Origin: JAOUGY01 sp963825585
GTDB lineage: Bacteria > Actinomycetota > Acidimicrobiia > Spongiisociales > ZC4RG35
Assembly (NCBI GenBank): GCA_963825585.1
Contig: CAWGTX010000002.1
Coordinates: 372,001-436,000, forward strand
DNA: 64,000 nt
Direction of reading: 5' to 3'
Position numbers and translations under genes: made by a program. Below, one piece after another: positions 39,351 through 48,732 of the stretch (positions are counted from its first letter, which is position 1; every line of letters starts with the position of its first letter). Under the pieces are notes generated by a model that was not told the origin of the DNA, ran no database searches, and saw nothing but the letters and a program-made list of their open reading frames with translations.

Positions 39351-40165
39351 CCGAGCCCCGCAGCTACCTGTACATCCCCGGCGACCGGGCCCCCATGCTG
39401 GATCGGGCATTCGATCGGGGAGCCGACGCCGTCATCGTCGACCTGGAGGACGGGGTGTCCGAGGACCGTAAACCGGCGGCACGCGACCTGGTGGCCGACT
39501 GGTTGACAGCCAGCCCTCCGATCCCGGTCTGGATCCGCATCAACGCCGACCGCCGGACCGAGGACCTCGAGATGATCTCGTCGGGGCCCGGCCGGTTCAT
39601 CGCCGGGGTCTGTGTGCCCAAGGTGGCCGAAGCGTCCGACCTCGACGACATCGGCCATCCGGTCATGGCCCTCATCGAGTCCGCTGCCGGCTGGCTGGCG
39701 GCGACCGACATCGGCCGACACCACCTGACACAACTCCTGGCGTGCGGCGAGGCCGACCTGGCCGCCGACCTGGGCGCCGACCCGTCGCCAGACGAAGCCG
39801 AGATGCTCCCGTTCCGGATGCACATGATCGCCGCCTCGCGGGCCTGTGGCCTGCCGGCGCCGGCAGGCCCGGTGCATGTCGACCTCGGTGACCTCGACGG
39901 GCTCGAACGGTCCACGGAGTCGCTTCGACGAATGGGGTTCCGCAGCAGGGCCGTGGTGCACCCCGCTCAGATCGAGCCCGTCAACCGCGTCTTCTCCCCC
40001 ACCGACCAGGAACTGGCCTGGGCCGAGCGGGTGCTCGCCGGGTCCGGAGGTGCCTACCGGGACGAGGACGACAGGATGGTGGACGAGGCGATGCTTCGTC
40101 GCGCCCGAGCGCTGGTGGCCCGGGCCGACGGTCGGTCGGCGCCCGCCGTCACCGATCGTTCATAG
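39347..40165 (+). CDS. HpcH/HpaI aldolase, CitE-like acyl-CoA lyase
   Basis: 272 residues, ATG overlapping the CoA-transferase stop (ATGA). CitE-like TIM barrel: SYLYIPGDRAPMLDRAF, VIVDLEDGVSEDRKPAAR (metal-linked DLED), WIRINADRR, VCVPKVAEASDLDD, MALIESAAGWLAA (metal Glu), AVVHPAQIEPVN at the end. Such enzymes cleave citryl-, malyl- or citramalyl-CoA. Here citramalyl-CoA to acetyl-CoA and pyruvate is most consistent with the neighbours. Its end overlaps the convergent MFS gene by 17 bp. Confidence 0.87.
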   Translation: MTEPRSYLYIPGDRAPMLDRAFDRGADAVIVDLEDGVSEDRKPAARDLVADWLTASPPIPVWIRINADRRTEDLEMISSGPGRFIAGVCVPKVAEASDLDDIGHPVMALIESAAGWLAATDIGRHHLTQLLACGEADLAADLGADPSPDEAEMLPFRMHMIAASRACGLPAPAGPVHVDLGDLDGLERSTESLRRMGFRSRAVVHPAQIEPVNRVFSPTDQELAWAERVLAGSGGAYRDEDDRMVDEAMLRRARALVARADGRSAPAVTDRS

Positions 40166-41849
40166 GGATCGATCCATCGACGGCGTGAAGCGAGCCGTGA
40201 TCGCCGTCGGTCACCGGAACCTCGCCGAGCGCCATCGCCTCGGCCATGTCCACGGCGAGCAGATGCCGAGCCACCGGTCCCGCTTCGGTGCAGTCGAGGC
40301 GACGGGCCCTGCCCAGCAGATCCGCCGAAGCGTCGTCGATACGGCGATGCTGGGTGATGTGCTCGTCCCAGGACTTCACCAGGAAGGTCTCGGTGAAACG
40401 TTCATCGGCACCGACCTCCCGGTACAGCTGCCATCGGTACCCACCGGTGCGCAGGCGGAGCAGACGCACCTGGTCCAACACCGCCAGGAACTCGGGGACA
40501 TCGGCCGGGGCGACCTTCCAGGAGTTGGAGATCATCACCGGACCACCTTCGGCCACCGGATGATCGTGGAACCGGCGCCCGGGGGTGAACTCGGGCGTGT
40601 CCACCGTCGACGGATCCTGAACACCCACCGACCGGGCCCCCATCCCGATGGCGATGGCCACCACCGACAGGATCGCCATGGACAAACCTGCACCGAGGTA
40701 CTCAGCGATGAGCCCGGCCACCACCGCCCCGATGGGCAACACGCCCGCGTACGCCAGCAGCCACAGGCTGGCCGCCCTGCCACGTACCCACGGCGGCGCC
40801 AACAGTTGAATGGTGGCGTTGATGGTGGAGATCGTCCAGATCCAGAAGGTGCCCGAGAGGAAGATGGCGATCACGGCCAAGCTCAAGCCCTGGGCGAGCC
40901 CTGCGACGACACCGGAGAAGCCGTGCAGCACGATCGTCCACGGTATGACGTGCTGACCCAACCGACGGGACACTCGCCCCAGAGTCACCCCTCCGATCGC
41001 AGCCCCCAACCCCAACGAGCCAAGCAGGAGACCGTAGGTACCCACGTCCCGGCCGAGTTCCTCGGTGCGCACCGGAAGCATCGCTTCGATGACGGCAGTC
41101 GTGGATGCGTAGAGGGAGCCCAGGATCAGGAGCTTGCGAAACGCTGGCGTGTGGCGGGCGAACTTGACTCCCGTCAGCACGGCGCGGGTGACCGACGTCG
41201 AGTCCCGTTCCTGCTCCGAGATGACCCGACCAAGAACCATCATCACGCCCACGATCCACACGTACGAGGCACCGTTGAAGGCAAACGCCCAACCGGCGCC
41301 CAACACGGCGACGACGATCCCGGCCAGAGCCGGGCCGACCGCGCGCGCGACGTTGGCCGAAACCGAGTTGAGGGCAACGGCCGACGGGACCATCGACCGC
41401 GGCACGAGGTCAGGCACCAGGGCATGCCAGGCGGGCGCGTTGAACGCCACCCCGATTCCCAGGAGGAAACCCAATGTGAGGAGGAGTGCGGGCGTCATCA
41501 GGCCGACGATGGTCACCACCGCCATGACCAGCGCCACCACCCCCATGATGATCTGGGTCACCAGCAACAACGTCGTACGCGATATCCGGTCGGCCAGAGC
41601 ACCCGAAGGGAGCGCCAGGACGAGGAGCGGCAGGTTCCGGGAGGCAACCATCCACCCCACCCAGGCGGGCGAAGCCGTCATCTCCCACATGAGCCACGAG
41701 CCCGCGGTGACCTGGAAGAAGGTGCCCACATTCGAGAACACCGACGCCGACCACACCGATCTGAACTGGCTGATCCGCAACGGTGCAAACGCAGTCGAGT
41801 CCGAAGTCGCAGTCGATGTGGCGGATCCGGCTGAAGCGGACTCCTTCAC
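40149..41849 (-). CDS. MFS transporter (EntS-like) with C-terminal extension
   Basis: 566 residues from GTG 41849 (AGGA 7 bp upstream, overlapping the preceding stop). Twelve hydrophobic segments start FRSVWSASVFSNVGTFFQVT, the pattern of MFS_3/enterobactin-exporter-like carriers. After the last segment (about residue 415) comes a soluble extension of about 150 residues with VPEFLAVLDQVRLLRLRTGG, WQLYREVGADERFTETFLVK and WDEHITQHRRI, a ferredoxin-like fold usual in this family. It is the last gene of a four-gene operon with an M81 peptidase and an amidohydrolase, so it may export or import their substrate or product. Confidence 0.85.
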   Translation of the reverse strand: MKESASAGSATSTATSDSTAFAPLRISQFRSVWSASVFSNVGTFFQVTAGSWLMWEMTASPAWVGWMVASRNLPLLVLALPSGALADRISRTTLLLVTQIIMGVVALVMAVVTIVGLMTPALLLTLGFLLGIGVAFNAPAWHALVPDLVPRSMVPSAVALNSVSANVARAVGPALAGIVVAVLGAGWAFAFNGASYVWIVGVMMVLGRVISEQERDSTSVTRAVLTGVKFARHTPAFRKLLILGSLYASTTAVIEAMLPVRTEELGRDVGTYGLLLGSLGLGAAIGGVTLGRVSRRLGQHVIPWTIVLHGFSGVVAGLAQGLSLAVIAIFLSGTFWIWTISTINATIQLLAPPWVRGRAASLWLLAYAGVLPIGAVVAGLIAEYLGAGLSMAILSVVAIAIGMGARSVGVQDPSTVDTPEFTPGRRFHDHPVAEGGPVMISNSWKVAPADVPEFLAVLDQVRLLRLRTGGYRWQLYREVGADERFTETFLVKSWDEHITQHRRIDDASADLLGRARRLDCTEAGPVARHLLAVDMAEAMALGEVPVTDGDHGSLHAVDGSIPMNDR

Positions 41850-43069
41850 GGTCGTCCTGCCAGCAACCCGATCTCGGATGCCTCGAACAGGGCTCCTGAA
41901 CAGAAGACGGCGGAAGGGGCGACCAGTCGTTCCGGGTCCTCCCTCGGGTCTGCGTCGTACAGAGCGATCAGCGCCAGGCGGCCGGGGGCGATCACACCGG
42001 CGTCGATTCGACAAATGGCGGCACCCTCCACCGTTGCCGCCCGGATCAACCGTTCGACGTCCATCCCCGCCCGCCGCAGCTCACGCAGCTCCTCGAGATA
42101 GGTTCCGGTGCTGTCGGTTCCGACGCCGACCCGCACGCCAGCGGTGATCGCCGCCTCCACCGATCGCCGCTGGGGTTCGACGATGTCCCGGGTGAACACC
42201 GCCGCCCGGTCCGGAACACCCGCCGCCTCATTCATCTCCGGAGAGGCGATCCGGGCCATGTTCGCCATCGTCGGGACGTAGGACGTCCCGGAAGCCACCA
42301 TGTCGGCGATGGTCGACTCCTCGAGATGCACCCCGTGCTCAACGCTGTCGATGCCGGCCCGCACCACCGCCTCGACCGCGTCCGTCCCGAACGCATGCGC
42401 GCACGTGGGCAGACCGAGCTTCTGCGCCTCGGCGGCGATGGCGGACAGCTCTTCGTCGGTGAACTCACATACGGCGTAGTCCTCGTGCGGATAGTTCGAG
42501 ACACCACCGGAGGCCATCACCTTGATCACACGTGCCCCGGCCTTGCGTTGCTCCCGTACCGCCCGTCGGCAGTCGTCAGGACCATCGGCTTCCCGTCCGA
42601 ACGTCCACACGTGGCCGCCCGTCATCACGATCGGACGTCCGGCAGCCACGATCTCGGGACCCGGAACGACGCCATCGGTGATGACGCGGGCCAGTTCGGT
42701 GTTGAGACCGTGGCGTGCGCCGAGGTCCCTCACCACCAGGACACCTTCGGCCATCGCCCTCCAGGCGTTTCTCATCATCACGGAGAGCGTGGCCGGTATC
42801 CCGCGTCCGTCGATCATGTGACGCATCACCCGGATGTCCATGCCGGGGTCGGGGCTGCGCAGCTCCTTCGAATACAAGTGGTCGTGGGCATTCACGAGCC
42901 CGGGAAGGGCGAAGCGGCCCCCACCGTCGAACCCGGATGCGTCGCCGGAGGCAGCACCCAGCGATGTGATGCGACCCTTCTCCACTTCGATGTCGGTTGG
43001 GTCCGACAGGGGCAAGCCCGGGCGGTCGACAGCGATCACCCGAACCCCAGAGAGTGTGGTTCGGCTCAC
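41846..43069 (-). CDS. Metal-dependent amidohydrolase (imidazolonepropionase/prolidase-like)
   Basis: 407 residues from GTG 43069. Metal site: ALPGLVNAHDHLYSKE (HxH), VIKVMASGGVSNYPHE (carboxylated Lys region), LPTCAHAFGTDAVEAVVRAG (His), SVEHGVHLEE (His) and GVGTDSTGTYLEELREL (Asp). This is the layout of the cytosolic amidohydrolases that act on Xaa-Pro or acyl-Arg/Lys dipeptides and related amides. It overlaps its neighbours on both sides (GTGA each), within the M81 operon, so it probably acts on the product of the M81 enzyme. Confidence 0.87.
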   Translation of the reverse strand: MSRTTLSGVRVIAVDRPGLPLSDPTDIEVEKGRITSLGAASGDASGFDGGGRFALPGLVNAHDHLYSKELRSPDPGMDIRVMRHMIDGRGIPATLSVMMRNAWRAMAEGVLVVRDLGARHGLNTELARVITDGVVPGPEIVAAGRPIVMTGGHVWTFGREADGPDDCRRAVREQRKAGARVIKVMASGGVSNYPHEDYAVCEFTDEELSAIAAEAQKLGLPTCAHAFGTDAVEAVVRAGIDSVEHGVHLEESTIADMVASGTSYVPTMANMARIASPEMNEAAGVPDRAAVFTRDIVEPQRRSVEAAITAGVRVGVGTDSTGTYLEELRELRRAGMDVERLIRAATVEGAAICRIDAGVIAPGRLALIALYDADPREDPERLVAPSAVFCSGALFEASEIGLLAGRP

Positions 43070-43290
43070 GGTTCGGTCTCCCCGGCGAACCCGGCCAGGG
43101 CCATCGCCAACATGGCGGAGCGGGTGGCGAGTCTGTCCACCACGACGTATTCGTCGACCGTGTGGTGGCTGGCGCCGATTGCGCCGAGGCCGTCGATCGT
43201 GGGGTCCGCCAGCATGGCGATCCACTCGGGGAGCCGGCTCCGACCGTCCACACGGACCTCGGCCGCCTCGAGGCCGGAAGACGAGGTCAT
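43066..43290 (-). pseudogene. C-terminal fragment of an M20-family metallopeptidase, kept in the operon
   Basis: 74 codons from an ATG that overlaps the MlrC stop by 4 bp. DGLGAIGASHHTVDEYVVVD followed by RLATRSAMLAMALAG is the C-terminal metal-binding helix of M20 peptidases (ArgE/DapE/CPG2). The other 330 or so residues, with the first metal ligands, are missing. The fragment has start and stop couplings on both sides, as if a large in-frame internal deletion had left the operon structure intact. It cannot be catalytic by itself. Confidence 0.65.
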
Positions 43291-44759
43291 CGCCAGTCGT
43301 CCATCTCGTCGAGCGGGTAGACCGGCCGGGGAATGCGCGTCCAAGGGAGGCCCACCATGTCCGACTGCGTCGGCCCAGGAGTGTCGGCGCGGACCACGGC
43401 ACTCGAGATGGGCGCGAAGTACTGGAAGTTCGAGGCCGTCTTCACCACTGCCATCGAGTAGTCGGACGGGTCGATGCCGAGGGCCAGATACTTGTCGGGA
43501 TGCACGCCACCAACACCGGGCAGCGCGGTGATGACGACCGTGCCGATCCCCGTGTCGATCACTGCGGTAGATCCGAGCTCGACCACCGGGCTCGCATATC
43601 CCCCGCCGATGTGAACGGTCTCCACACCGCTCCGTTTCAACGTTCCGGTGATCTCGATGGTCTCGTGGAAACCGGCGACCCGGCCACCCACGTCCACTGT
43701 CACTTCTTCGCCCACCTGCCGGGGTGCCAGTTCGGCGGCGGCCACCGGATCGACGATCGGGACCAGTGCAGGCCCGACGATCGCCGCCCTCAGCATCTCG
43801 GCGAGCAGCACCGTGCTGTCTCCCCCGGCGCCTCCCAACACGGAGTCACCCGTGTCGCTGATCACCACCAATCCATCGATGCGGTCGGCGGCGGCGACCG
43901 CCTCCGAAGGCGGAACGCTGACCTGGACCTGGAACTCCTCCCGCATGGACCAGGCGAGATCGGCGAGTTCCTCGGCCAGGGATTCTGCGAGGTCGCGATC
44001 CTTGTCGGTCACGACCACCACCGACCAGCCGCCTTCGTCCACGTCGAGCCACGGCTGCATCGGGAACGGTGAGATCTGGACCACCCCCGGTCGTTCCGAC
44101 TCCATCTGTCGAGCGCGGTCGAACCACACCTTCATCGGGCCCTGCGAGGTCAGGTACTGCTCTTGGTGGGAGATGAGCGGGATCTTGCGCCATGCCGTGA
44201 CCGGATCGACCTCACCGGCGACGATGCGGAACAGGACCTCTGCGCCGATCCGTCCGGTGTCGAACGGGTCGTGAGGCTGAGTGCGGTGCCCCACGATCCC
44301 CTCGGTTCCTTCGACCATCGCCCGGGTGATGTTGGCGTGATGATCGAGTGACATGACGATCGGCACGTCGGCTCCCACGATCGATCGGGCCACCGAGAGC
44401 AGGTGACCCTCCACGTCGTCGACACCATCTGCGCTGCACGCCCCGTGGAGCTGCAGTGCCAAACCATCGAGCCGGCCGGCGGCGCGAAGACCCTCTGCCA
44501 ACTCATCGGTGAGGAAGGTGAGTGTGTCGGTGGAGAGACGCCCGCCGGCCACCGCTCTGGCCTTGAAGATCGGTACCGTCTCGACGTCGTCCCGATTCCT
44601 GGCGGCTTCCAGGTAGCCGCCGATCGATCCCACCGTCCCCACCTTCTCGACGATCTCCTCACCGCGGTCGATGCCGAACGCGGCGAAGCTCTCAATCGTT
44701 GTTGGATTGGGATTGAAGGTGTCGGTTTCCTGCGAAATCCAGGTCAGCCCGATCCTCAT
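43287..44759 (-). CDS. M81-family metallopeptidase (MlrC-like), copy 1
   Basis: 490 residues from ATG 44759 behind AGAGGTGA. Family hallmarks: ISQETDTFNPNPTTIESFAA (metal Glu), ALQLHGACSADGVDDVEG, VPIVMSLDHHANITRAMVEG (metal Asp/His), GHRTQPHDPFDTGR (metal His), FPMQPWLDVDEGGWSVVVVT and SDTGDSVLGGAGGDSTVLLA. M81 zinc enzymes include MlrC, which cuts linear microcystin at Adda-Glu, but most members act on unknown amides. It is the first gene of the operon M81, M20 fragment, amidohydrolase, MFS. Confidence 0.88.
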   Translation of the reverse strand: MRIGLTWISQETDTFNPNPTTIESFAAFGIDRGEEIVEKVGTVGSIGGYLEAARNRDDVETVPIFKARAVAGGRLSTDTLTFLTDELAEGLRAAGRLDGLALQLHGACSADGVDDVEGHLLSVARSIVGADVPIVMSLDHHANITRAMVEGTEGIVGHRTQPHDPFDTGRIGAEVLFRIVAGEVDPVTAWRKIPLISHQEQYLTSQGPMKVWFDRARQMESERPGVVQISPFPMQPWLDVDEGGWSVVVVTDKDRDLAESLAEELADLAWSMREEFQVQVSVPPSEAVAAADRIDGLVVISDTGDSVLGGAGGDSTVLLAEMLRAAIVGPALVPIVDPVAAAELAPRQVGEEVTVDVGGRVAGFHETIEITGTLKRSGVETVHIGGGYASPVVELGSTAVIDTGIGTVVITALPGVGGVHPDKYLALGIDPSDYSMAVVKTASNFQYFAPISSAVVRADTPGPTQSDMVGLPWTRIPRPVYPLDEMDDWR

Positions 44760-45109
44760 CACATCACCTCTTCTGTCTCGACGTTCCAATGTCCGACGCC
44801 ATCCGCGATGTCGATGCCAAATCCGAATGAGGCCGAGAGCCGCGAGGGTCTGGGATCCGTTGGTCGGCCGGCTGGGCGTGCCGAACCCCGATGGTCTCGT
44901 CGACGAGCCGAGAAAGACGTGAACCCCGGATCGCCGTAGTGGTGGCGTTCACGGATGCGATGACAGATCAGTGGGCCGCCGGCAGCCGCAACCTTCCACA
45001 TCCGCTCTGTTCTCCCCTCCACAGACACGCCGGCACCGGCCTTCAGGTCTACGATTATCCCGACATGTTTCAGTATAGGTAGAGCGCGCCTCGCTGCCAG
45101 GTCCCCTTC
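44760..45109. other. Promoter-containing gap between two M81 genes
   Basis: 350 bp between two minus-strand M81 genes. It must carry the promoter of copy 1. An AT-richer patch around 45050-45080 (GTTTCAGTATAGGTAG on the plus strand) is the best candidate. Short frames in the region show no domain. No hairpin was seen after copy 2's upstream neighbour. Confidence 0.35.
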
Positions 45110-46591
45110 TCAAGCCCAGCCGGCAACTTCTCCCATGTCGTCGAGCGGGAACATCGGGCGCGGTACTCGCTCCCAGGGCAGATCCACGATGTCGGACTGG
45201 GTGGGCCCCGGCGTGTCGATGCGAATCAATCCGGACGAGAGGGGCCTGAAGTACTGGAAGTTCGAGGCGGTCTTCAGAACCACCATCCCGTAGTCGCTCG
45301 GGTCCACCCCGTTGGCCACATACACCTCGGGGACATTCCCGCCGAGCCCGCGGAGTTCGCTGACGAGGATCGTCACGGTGCCGACGTCGAGGATCGCGGT
45401 GAGACCCATGTCGACGAACCGCTGTGAATGATCGCTCACCTCCACCTGCCCCGACGACACACTTCGAACCACTCCCGTCACCTCGAGCGGCTCGAAGAAG
45501 TGCGTGATGTCGCCACCGAGGGAGATGGTGACGGTCGCACCCTCACCCGCCTCGTGGAGTGCCCTGGCGACGGCAGGCGACACGAGCGGCATGATGCACG
45601 GCCGTTTCGCCCCCAGCCGGAGGATCGACTCGAGGATCACGTTGCTGTCCCCGCCCGCGCCCCCGAAGACCGAGTCGCCCGTATCACTCAACATCACCAA
45701 TCCGTCCATGGCATCGGCCTGGAGGACCGCTTGATCGACGGGCACGCTGTCCTTGACCTGGAAATCCTCCTTCATCGACCACGCCAGGCCTGCCAGCTCG
45801 TCGGCGTAGCGCTCGGCGAGCCCGGAGTCGCCGTCGGCGACCACCACGGTGGCCCATCCTCCCTCGTCGACGTCGAGCCAGGGCTGCATCGGGAAGTTCG
45901 ATATCTGAAGGATGCCCGGTTCCTGCCGCTCGAGCTCTCTCGCCCGGTCGAACCACACCTTCATCGGTCCCTGGGAAGTGAGGTACTGCTCCTGATGGGA
46001 GAGCAGGCGGAGCTTCCTCCATGCGGTGACGGGGCGTACCTCTCCGGCAACGATCCTGAACAGCAGGTGAGCGGCGATCCTCCCGGTGTCGAACGGGTCG
46101 TGGGGCTGGGTCCGGTACCCGACGATGGCGGTGCTGAGCCGAACCATCGCCTCGGTCACGTTGGCGTGGTGATCGAGCGAGAGCACGATCGGGAGGTCGG
46201 GTCCGAGGATCTCCCGACACAGTGCCAACTGGATCCCCTCCACATCATCGACACCGTCCGCCGAGCAGGCGCCGTGGAGCTGAAGGGCGAGGCCATCGAT
46301 CTGGCCGGCGGAGGCGAGGCCGTCGGCGATGGCGTCGAGAAAGAACCGGTGGCTCTCGGCGTCGATTCGGCCGCCCGCCACCGCCCACCCCCGCACGACG
46401 GGGACCGATTCGATGTCCGATTCGGACTCCCCCACTGCGCTCAGATAGCCCCCGATCTGTCCGAGCCCCACCATGAGGTCGAACATCTCCTGGCCCCGGT
46501 AGATCCCGAAGGAGCGGTAGTCATCGAGCACCGTCGGGCTCGGGTTGAAGGTGTTGGACTCCTGCCCGATGTGGACAACCGCCAGACGCAC
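45110..46591 (-). CDS. M81-family metallopeptidase (MlrC-like), copy 2
   Basis: 493 residues from GTG 46591, which has a perfect AGGAGGT 6 bp upstream. Motifs as in copy 1: HIGQESNTFNPSPTVLDDYR, LPIVLSLDHHANVTEAMVRL, GYRTQPHDPFDTGRIA, QEQYLTSQGPMKVWFDRARE, FPMQPWLDVDEGGWATVVVA. It is much closer to copy 1 than to the third M81 protein, so the two arose by duplication within this lineage. It is divergent from an IclR regulator with a palindrome between them. Confidence 0.88.
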   Translation of the reverse strand: MRLAVVHIGQESNTFNPSPTVLDDYRSFGIYRGQEMFDLMVGLGQIGGYLSAVGESESDIESVPVVRGWAVAGGRIDAESHRFFLDAIADGLASAGQIDGLALQLHGACSADGVDDVEGIQLALCREILGPDLPIVLSLDHHANVTEAMVRLSTAIVGYRTQPHDPFDTGRIAAHLLFRIVAGEVRPVTAWRKLRLLSHQEQYLTSQGPMKVWFDRARELERQEPGILQISNFPMQPWLDVDEGGWATVVVADGDSGLAERYADELAGLAWSMKEDFQVKDSVPVDQAVLQADAMDGLVMLSDTGDSVFGGAGGDSNVILESILRLGAKRPCIMPLVSPAVARALHEAGEGATVTISLGGDITHFFEPLEVTGVVRSVSSGQVEVSDHSQRFVDMGLTAILDVGTVTILVSELRGLGGNVPEVYVANGVDPSDYGMVVLKTASNFQYFRPLSSGLIRIDTPGPTQSDIVDLPWERVPRPMFPLDDMGEVAGWA

Positions 46592-46670
46592 GCGTGGACC
46601 TCCTGATAATCCTGAGTTCGGTACCGATATCCTAAACGGCCGATCCGAAGGTTGTGCGTGACAGCGCTTC

Positions 46671-46707
46671 CATTGTGCCTATTCTGGGTCCAGACCATTT
46701 CACAATG
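46671..46707. promoter_or_regulatory. Long inverted repeat between M81 copy 2 and iclR-like gene
   Basis: CATTGTG (46671-46677) and CACAATG (46701-46707) are perfect complements. Inside them TGGGTC and GACCA form a second, imperfect dyad. The element lies 18 bp before the iclR-like start and 80 bp before the M81 start. It is a plausible IclR operator controlling both genes. Confidence 0.5.
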
Positions 46708-46724
46708 CGAAAGATCCAGCAGAG

Positions 46725-47522
46725 ATGTCCGCCTCCCCCAACCAGACCGGCCTGCTCCTCACCCTCAACCGTGGAATCCAGGTGCTCGAGCAGGTGGCAC
46801 GCGAGCAGGGACGGGCAACCGCCAAGTCCCTGTCCACCGAGCTCCGAATCAACTCGGGCACGTGCTATCAACTGCTCAGGACCCTTCAGGTCAACGGCTA
46901 CGTGCATCGCCTTCCTGGAGGGAGGTACGGCCTCGGCAACCGCATCGGGTTCCTGGCCGACTACTACAACGCCGCCACCGCTCCACCTCCGGAGCTGATC
47001 GACATCCTCCACGAACTCCACCAGGACGTCGAGGAAACCGTGTACATCTCGATCCGTCGTGGACGCAAGATCGAGGTGGCAGCCGTCCTCGAAGGCACGA
47101 AGCCGCTGCGGGTCGGCAAGGTGTCGGTCGGCTACAGCGATCACCCCCACATCCGCGCCTCCACCAAGGCGTTCCTCGCCTTCTCCGACCCCGACCAACT
47201 CGACGAGTTCTTCGACGACCGCAACCTCGTGGCCATGACACCCAAGTCGATCACCAACTGGGACCAGCTCCTGGCGGAACTCGCGGAGACCCGCCGGCGC
47301 GGCTACGGCATCGATGATCAGGAGTTCTCCGAAGGTGTGTCGTGCGTGGGCGCCGTGATCTTCGACGGTGCCGGCGAACCATTCGCCGCCTACGGCACGT
47401 CGTTCCCGAGCACCACATCCGACGGGGCGTTCCGTTCCATCGCCGACCGTGTGATGCTGGCCGGAGCCCGGGCGTCCGAGGCGATGGGCTATTCCGGCGC
47501 CTACCCGACCGCCGGGGCCTGA
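46725..47522 (+). CDS. IclR-family transcriptional regulator
   Basis: 265 residues. The N-terminal winged helix reads LTLNRGIQVLEQVAREQGRA, then KSLSTELRINSGTCYQLLRT. The C-terminal GAF-like effector domain has VEETVYISIRRGRKIEVAAV and GYGIDDQEFSEGVSCVGAVI. It is divergent from M81 copy 2 and probably controls it. Its 3' end overlaps the convergent MFS gene by 22 bp. Confidence 0.9.
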   Translation: MSASPNQTGLLLTLNRGIQVLEQVAREQGRATAKSLSTELRINSGTCYQLLRTLQVNGYVHRLPGGRYGLGNRIGFLADYYNAATAPPPELIDILHELHQDVEETVYISIRRGRKIEVAAVLEGTKPLRVGKVSVGYSDHPHIRASTKAFLAFSDPDQLDEFFDDRNLVAMTPKSITNWDQLLAELAETRRRGYGIDDQEFSEGVSCVGAVIFDGAGEPFAAYGTSFPSTTSDGAFRSIADRVMLAGARASEAMGYSGAYPTAGA

Positions 47523-48718
47523 CTCGACGCACCGGTCCATCGCCGCATGAGTTGAGCCCATCCCCACACGGCGACGACGCCGGCGGTTGCCAGCCAGAAG
47601 GCTGCACCGAACCCGAAGGCGTCGGCGACGGCGGCCAGCGATACCGGTCCGAGGAAGGTTCCCAACCCGAGCGCTGAGCGGAACAGCCCCACCCCCACTC
47701 CACGCGATCTCCTGGCGACCATGCCGTCGACCAGAGCCGCCTCCGGTGCCACCGCACCCGCCTTGGCAACCCCCGCCAAAACCAGGGCGATCACGACTGC
47801 GGTGGTGGCACCCCAGGCCCCCAGCACCATCGCCGAGAGCACCACCGAGCCGAGGGCGATGCCGAACACCGGCCACCCGCCGCGCCGATCGACCAGCCGA
47901 CCGAGCGGGACGATGACCAGGATTCCAACCATTGCCGGGACCATCATCAGCCAGCCGATCTGCACCGTTCCGAGGCCCAACTCCCGCTGCGCATACAGCG
48001 GCACCAACGTCTGACTCACACCGGACAACGACCAGAAGAACACCAGAGCGCTGACGACGACCGTGGTCATCGCTCCCCGTGGCGGCGTTGGAGAGCCGTC
48101 GGCGTCGTCGATGTGATGTTGCGACCCGGTCGGACGGAGTCGAGAGCGGCTCACGACCCACACCACCGCCGCGACCGTCGTCGCGAGCAGATACGTCAGA
48201 AACGGCCCGCGCACGCCCCACACCGAAGCAGCCAGCCCACCGGCAAGCGGAGCGATGACGTGACCCACGTTGATCGCCATCTGGTTGATGGTTGCCATCC
48301 GACCGAGAGATCCCGGTGCGCTGACGCCGAGGATCAACGCGATCGACGCCGTCATCACGATCCCGACGCCGACACCCGCAACGAACATCGCCATGACCAG
48401 GGCGATGAAGCTTCTGCCGAACACTGCGCCGACCGCCGCCACGACGCAGCAGGCCACGCCGACGTCAGTGGCCCGGGTGGCACCCCATCGCTGCGCCGCC
48501 CACCCGCTCGGGAACGGCACGAGGATCCGACCCAGGGCGAACGCGCTGACGATGCTGGCCGTCGCCGTGTTCGAGAGTTCGAATGCCGCCGACAGCACGG
48601 GGAGCGCGGTCGGGAGCAAGCCGATCACGAACGCACAGGTGGCCGAAACCGCCGCGATCCGCCACGCCGCCGGCTTCCCCGTCAACTGCTGTGGTGCCGC
48701 AACGTCCGGACCATCCAC
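47501..48718 (-). CDS. MFS transporter
   Basis: 405 residues with twelve hydrophobic segments, starting RIAAVSATCAFVIGLLPTAL. Conserved MFS turns include GRILVPFPSGWAAQRWGATR (loop 2-3) and GRLVDRRGGWPVFG (loop 8-9). It follows the D-aminoacylase gene by 14 bp on the same strand and is the last gene of a long operon, so it probably moves the substrate or product of that pathway. Confidence 0.85.
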   Translation of the reverse strand: MDGPDVAAPQQLTGKPAAWRIAAVSATCAFVIGLLPTALPVLSAAFELSNTATASIVSAFALGRILVPFPSGWAAQRWGATRATDVGVACCVVAAVGAVFGRSFIALVMAMFVAGVGVGIVMTASIALILGVSAPGSLGRMATINQMAINVGHVIAPLAGGLAASVWGVRGPFLTYLLATTVAAVVWVVSRSRLRPTGSQHHIDDADGSPTPPRGAMTTVVVSALVFFWSLSGVSQTLVPLYAQRELGLGTVQIGWLMMVPAMVGILVIVPLGRLVDRRGGWPVFGIALGSVVLSAMVLGAWGATTAVVIALVLAGVAKAGAVAPEAALVDGMVARRSRGVGVGLFRSALGLGTFLGPVSLAAVADAFGFGAAFWLATAGVVAVWGWAQLMRRWTGASSQAPAVG

Positions 48719-48732
48719 GCCACCACCGGCCT

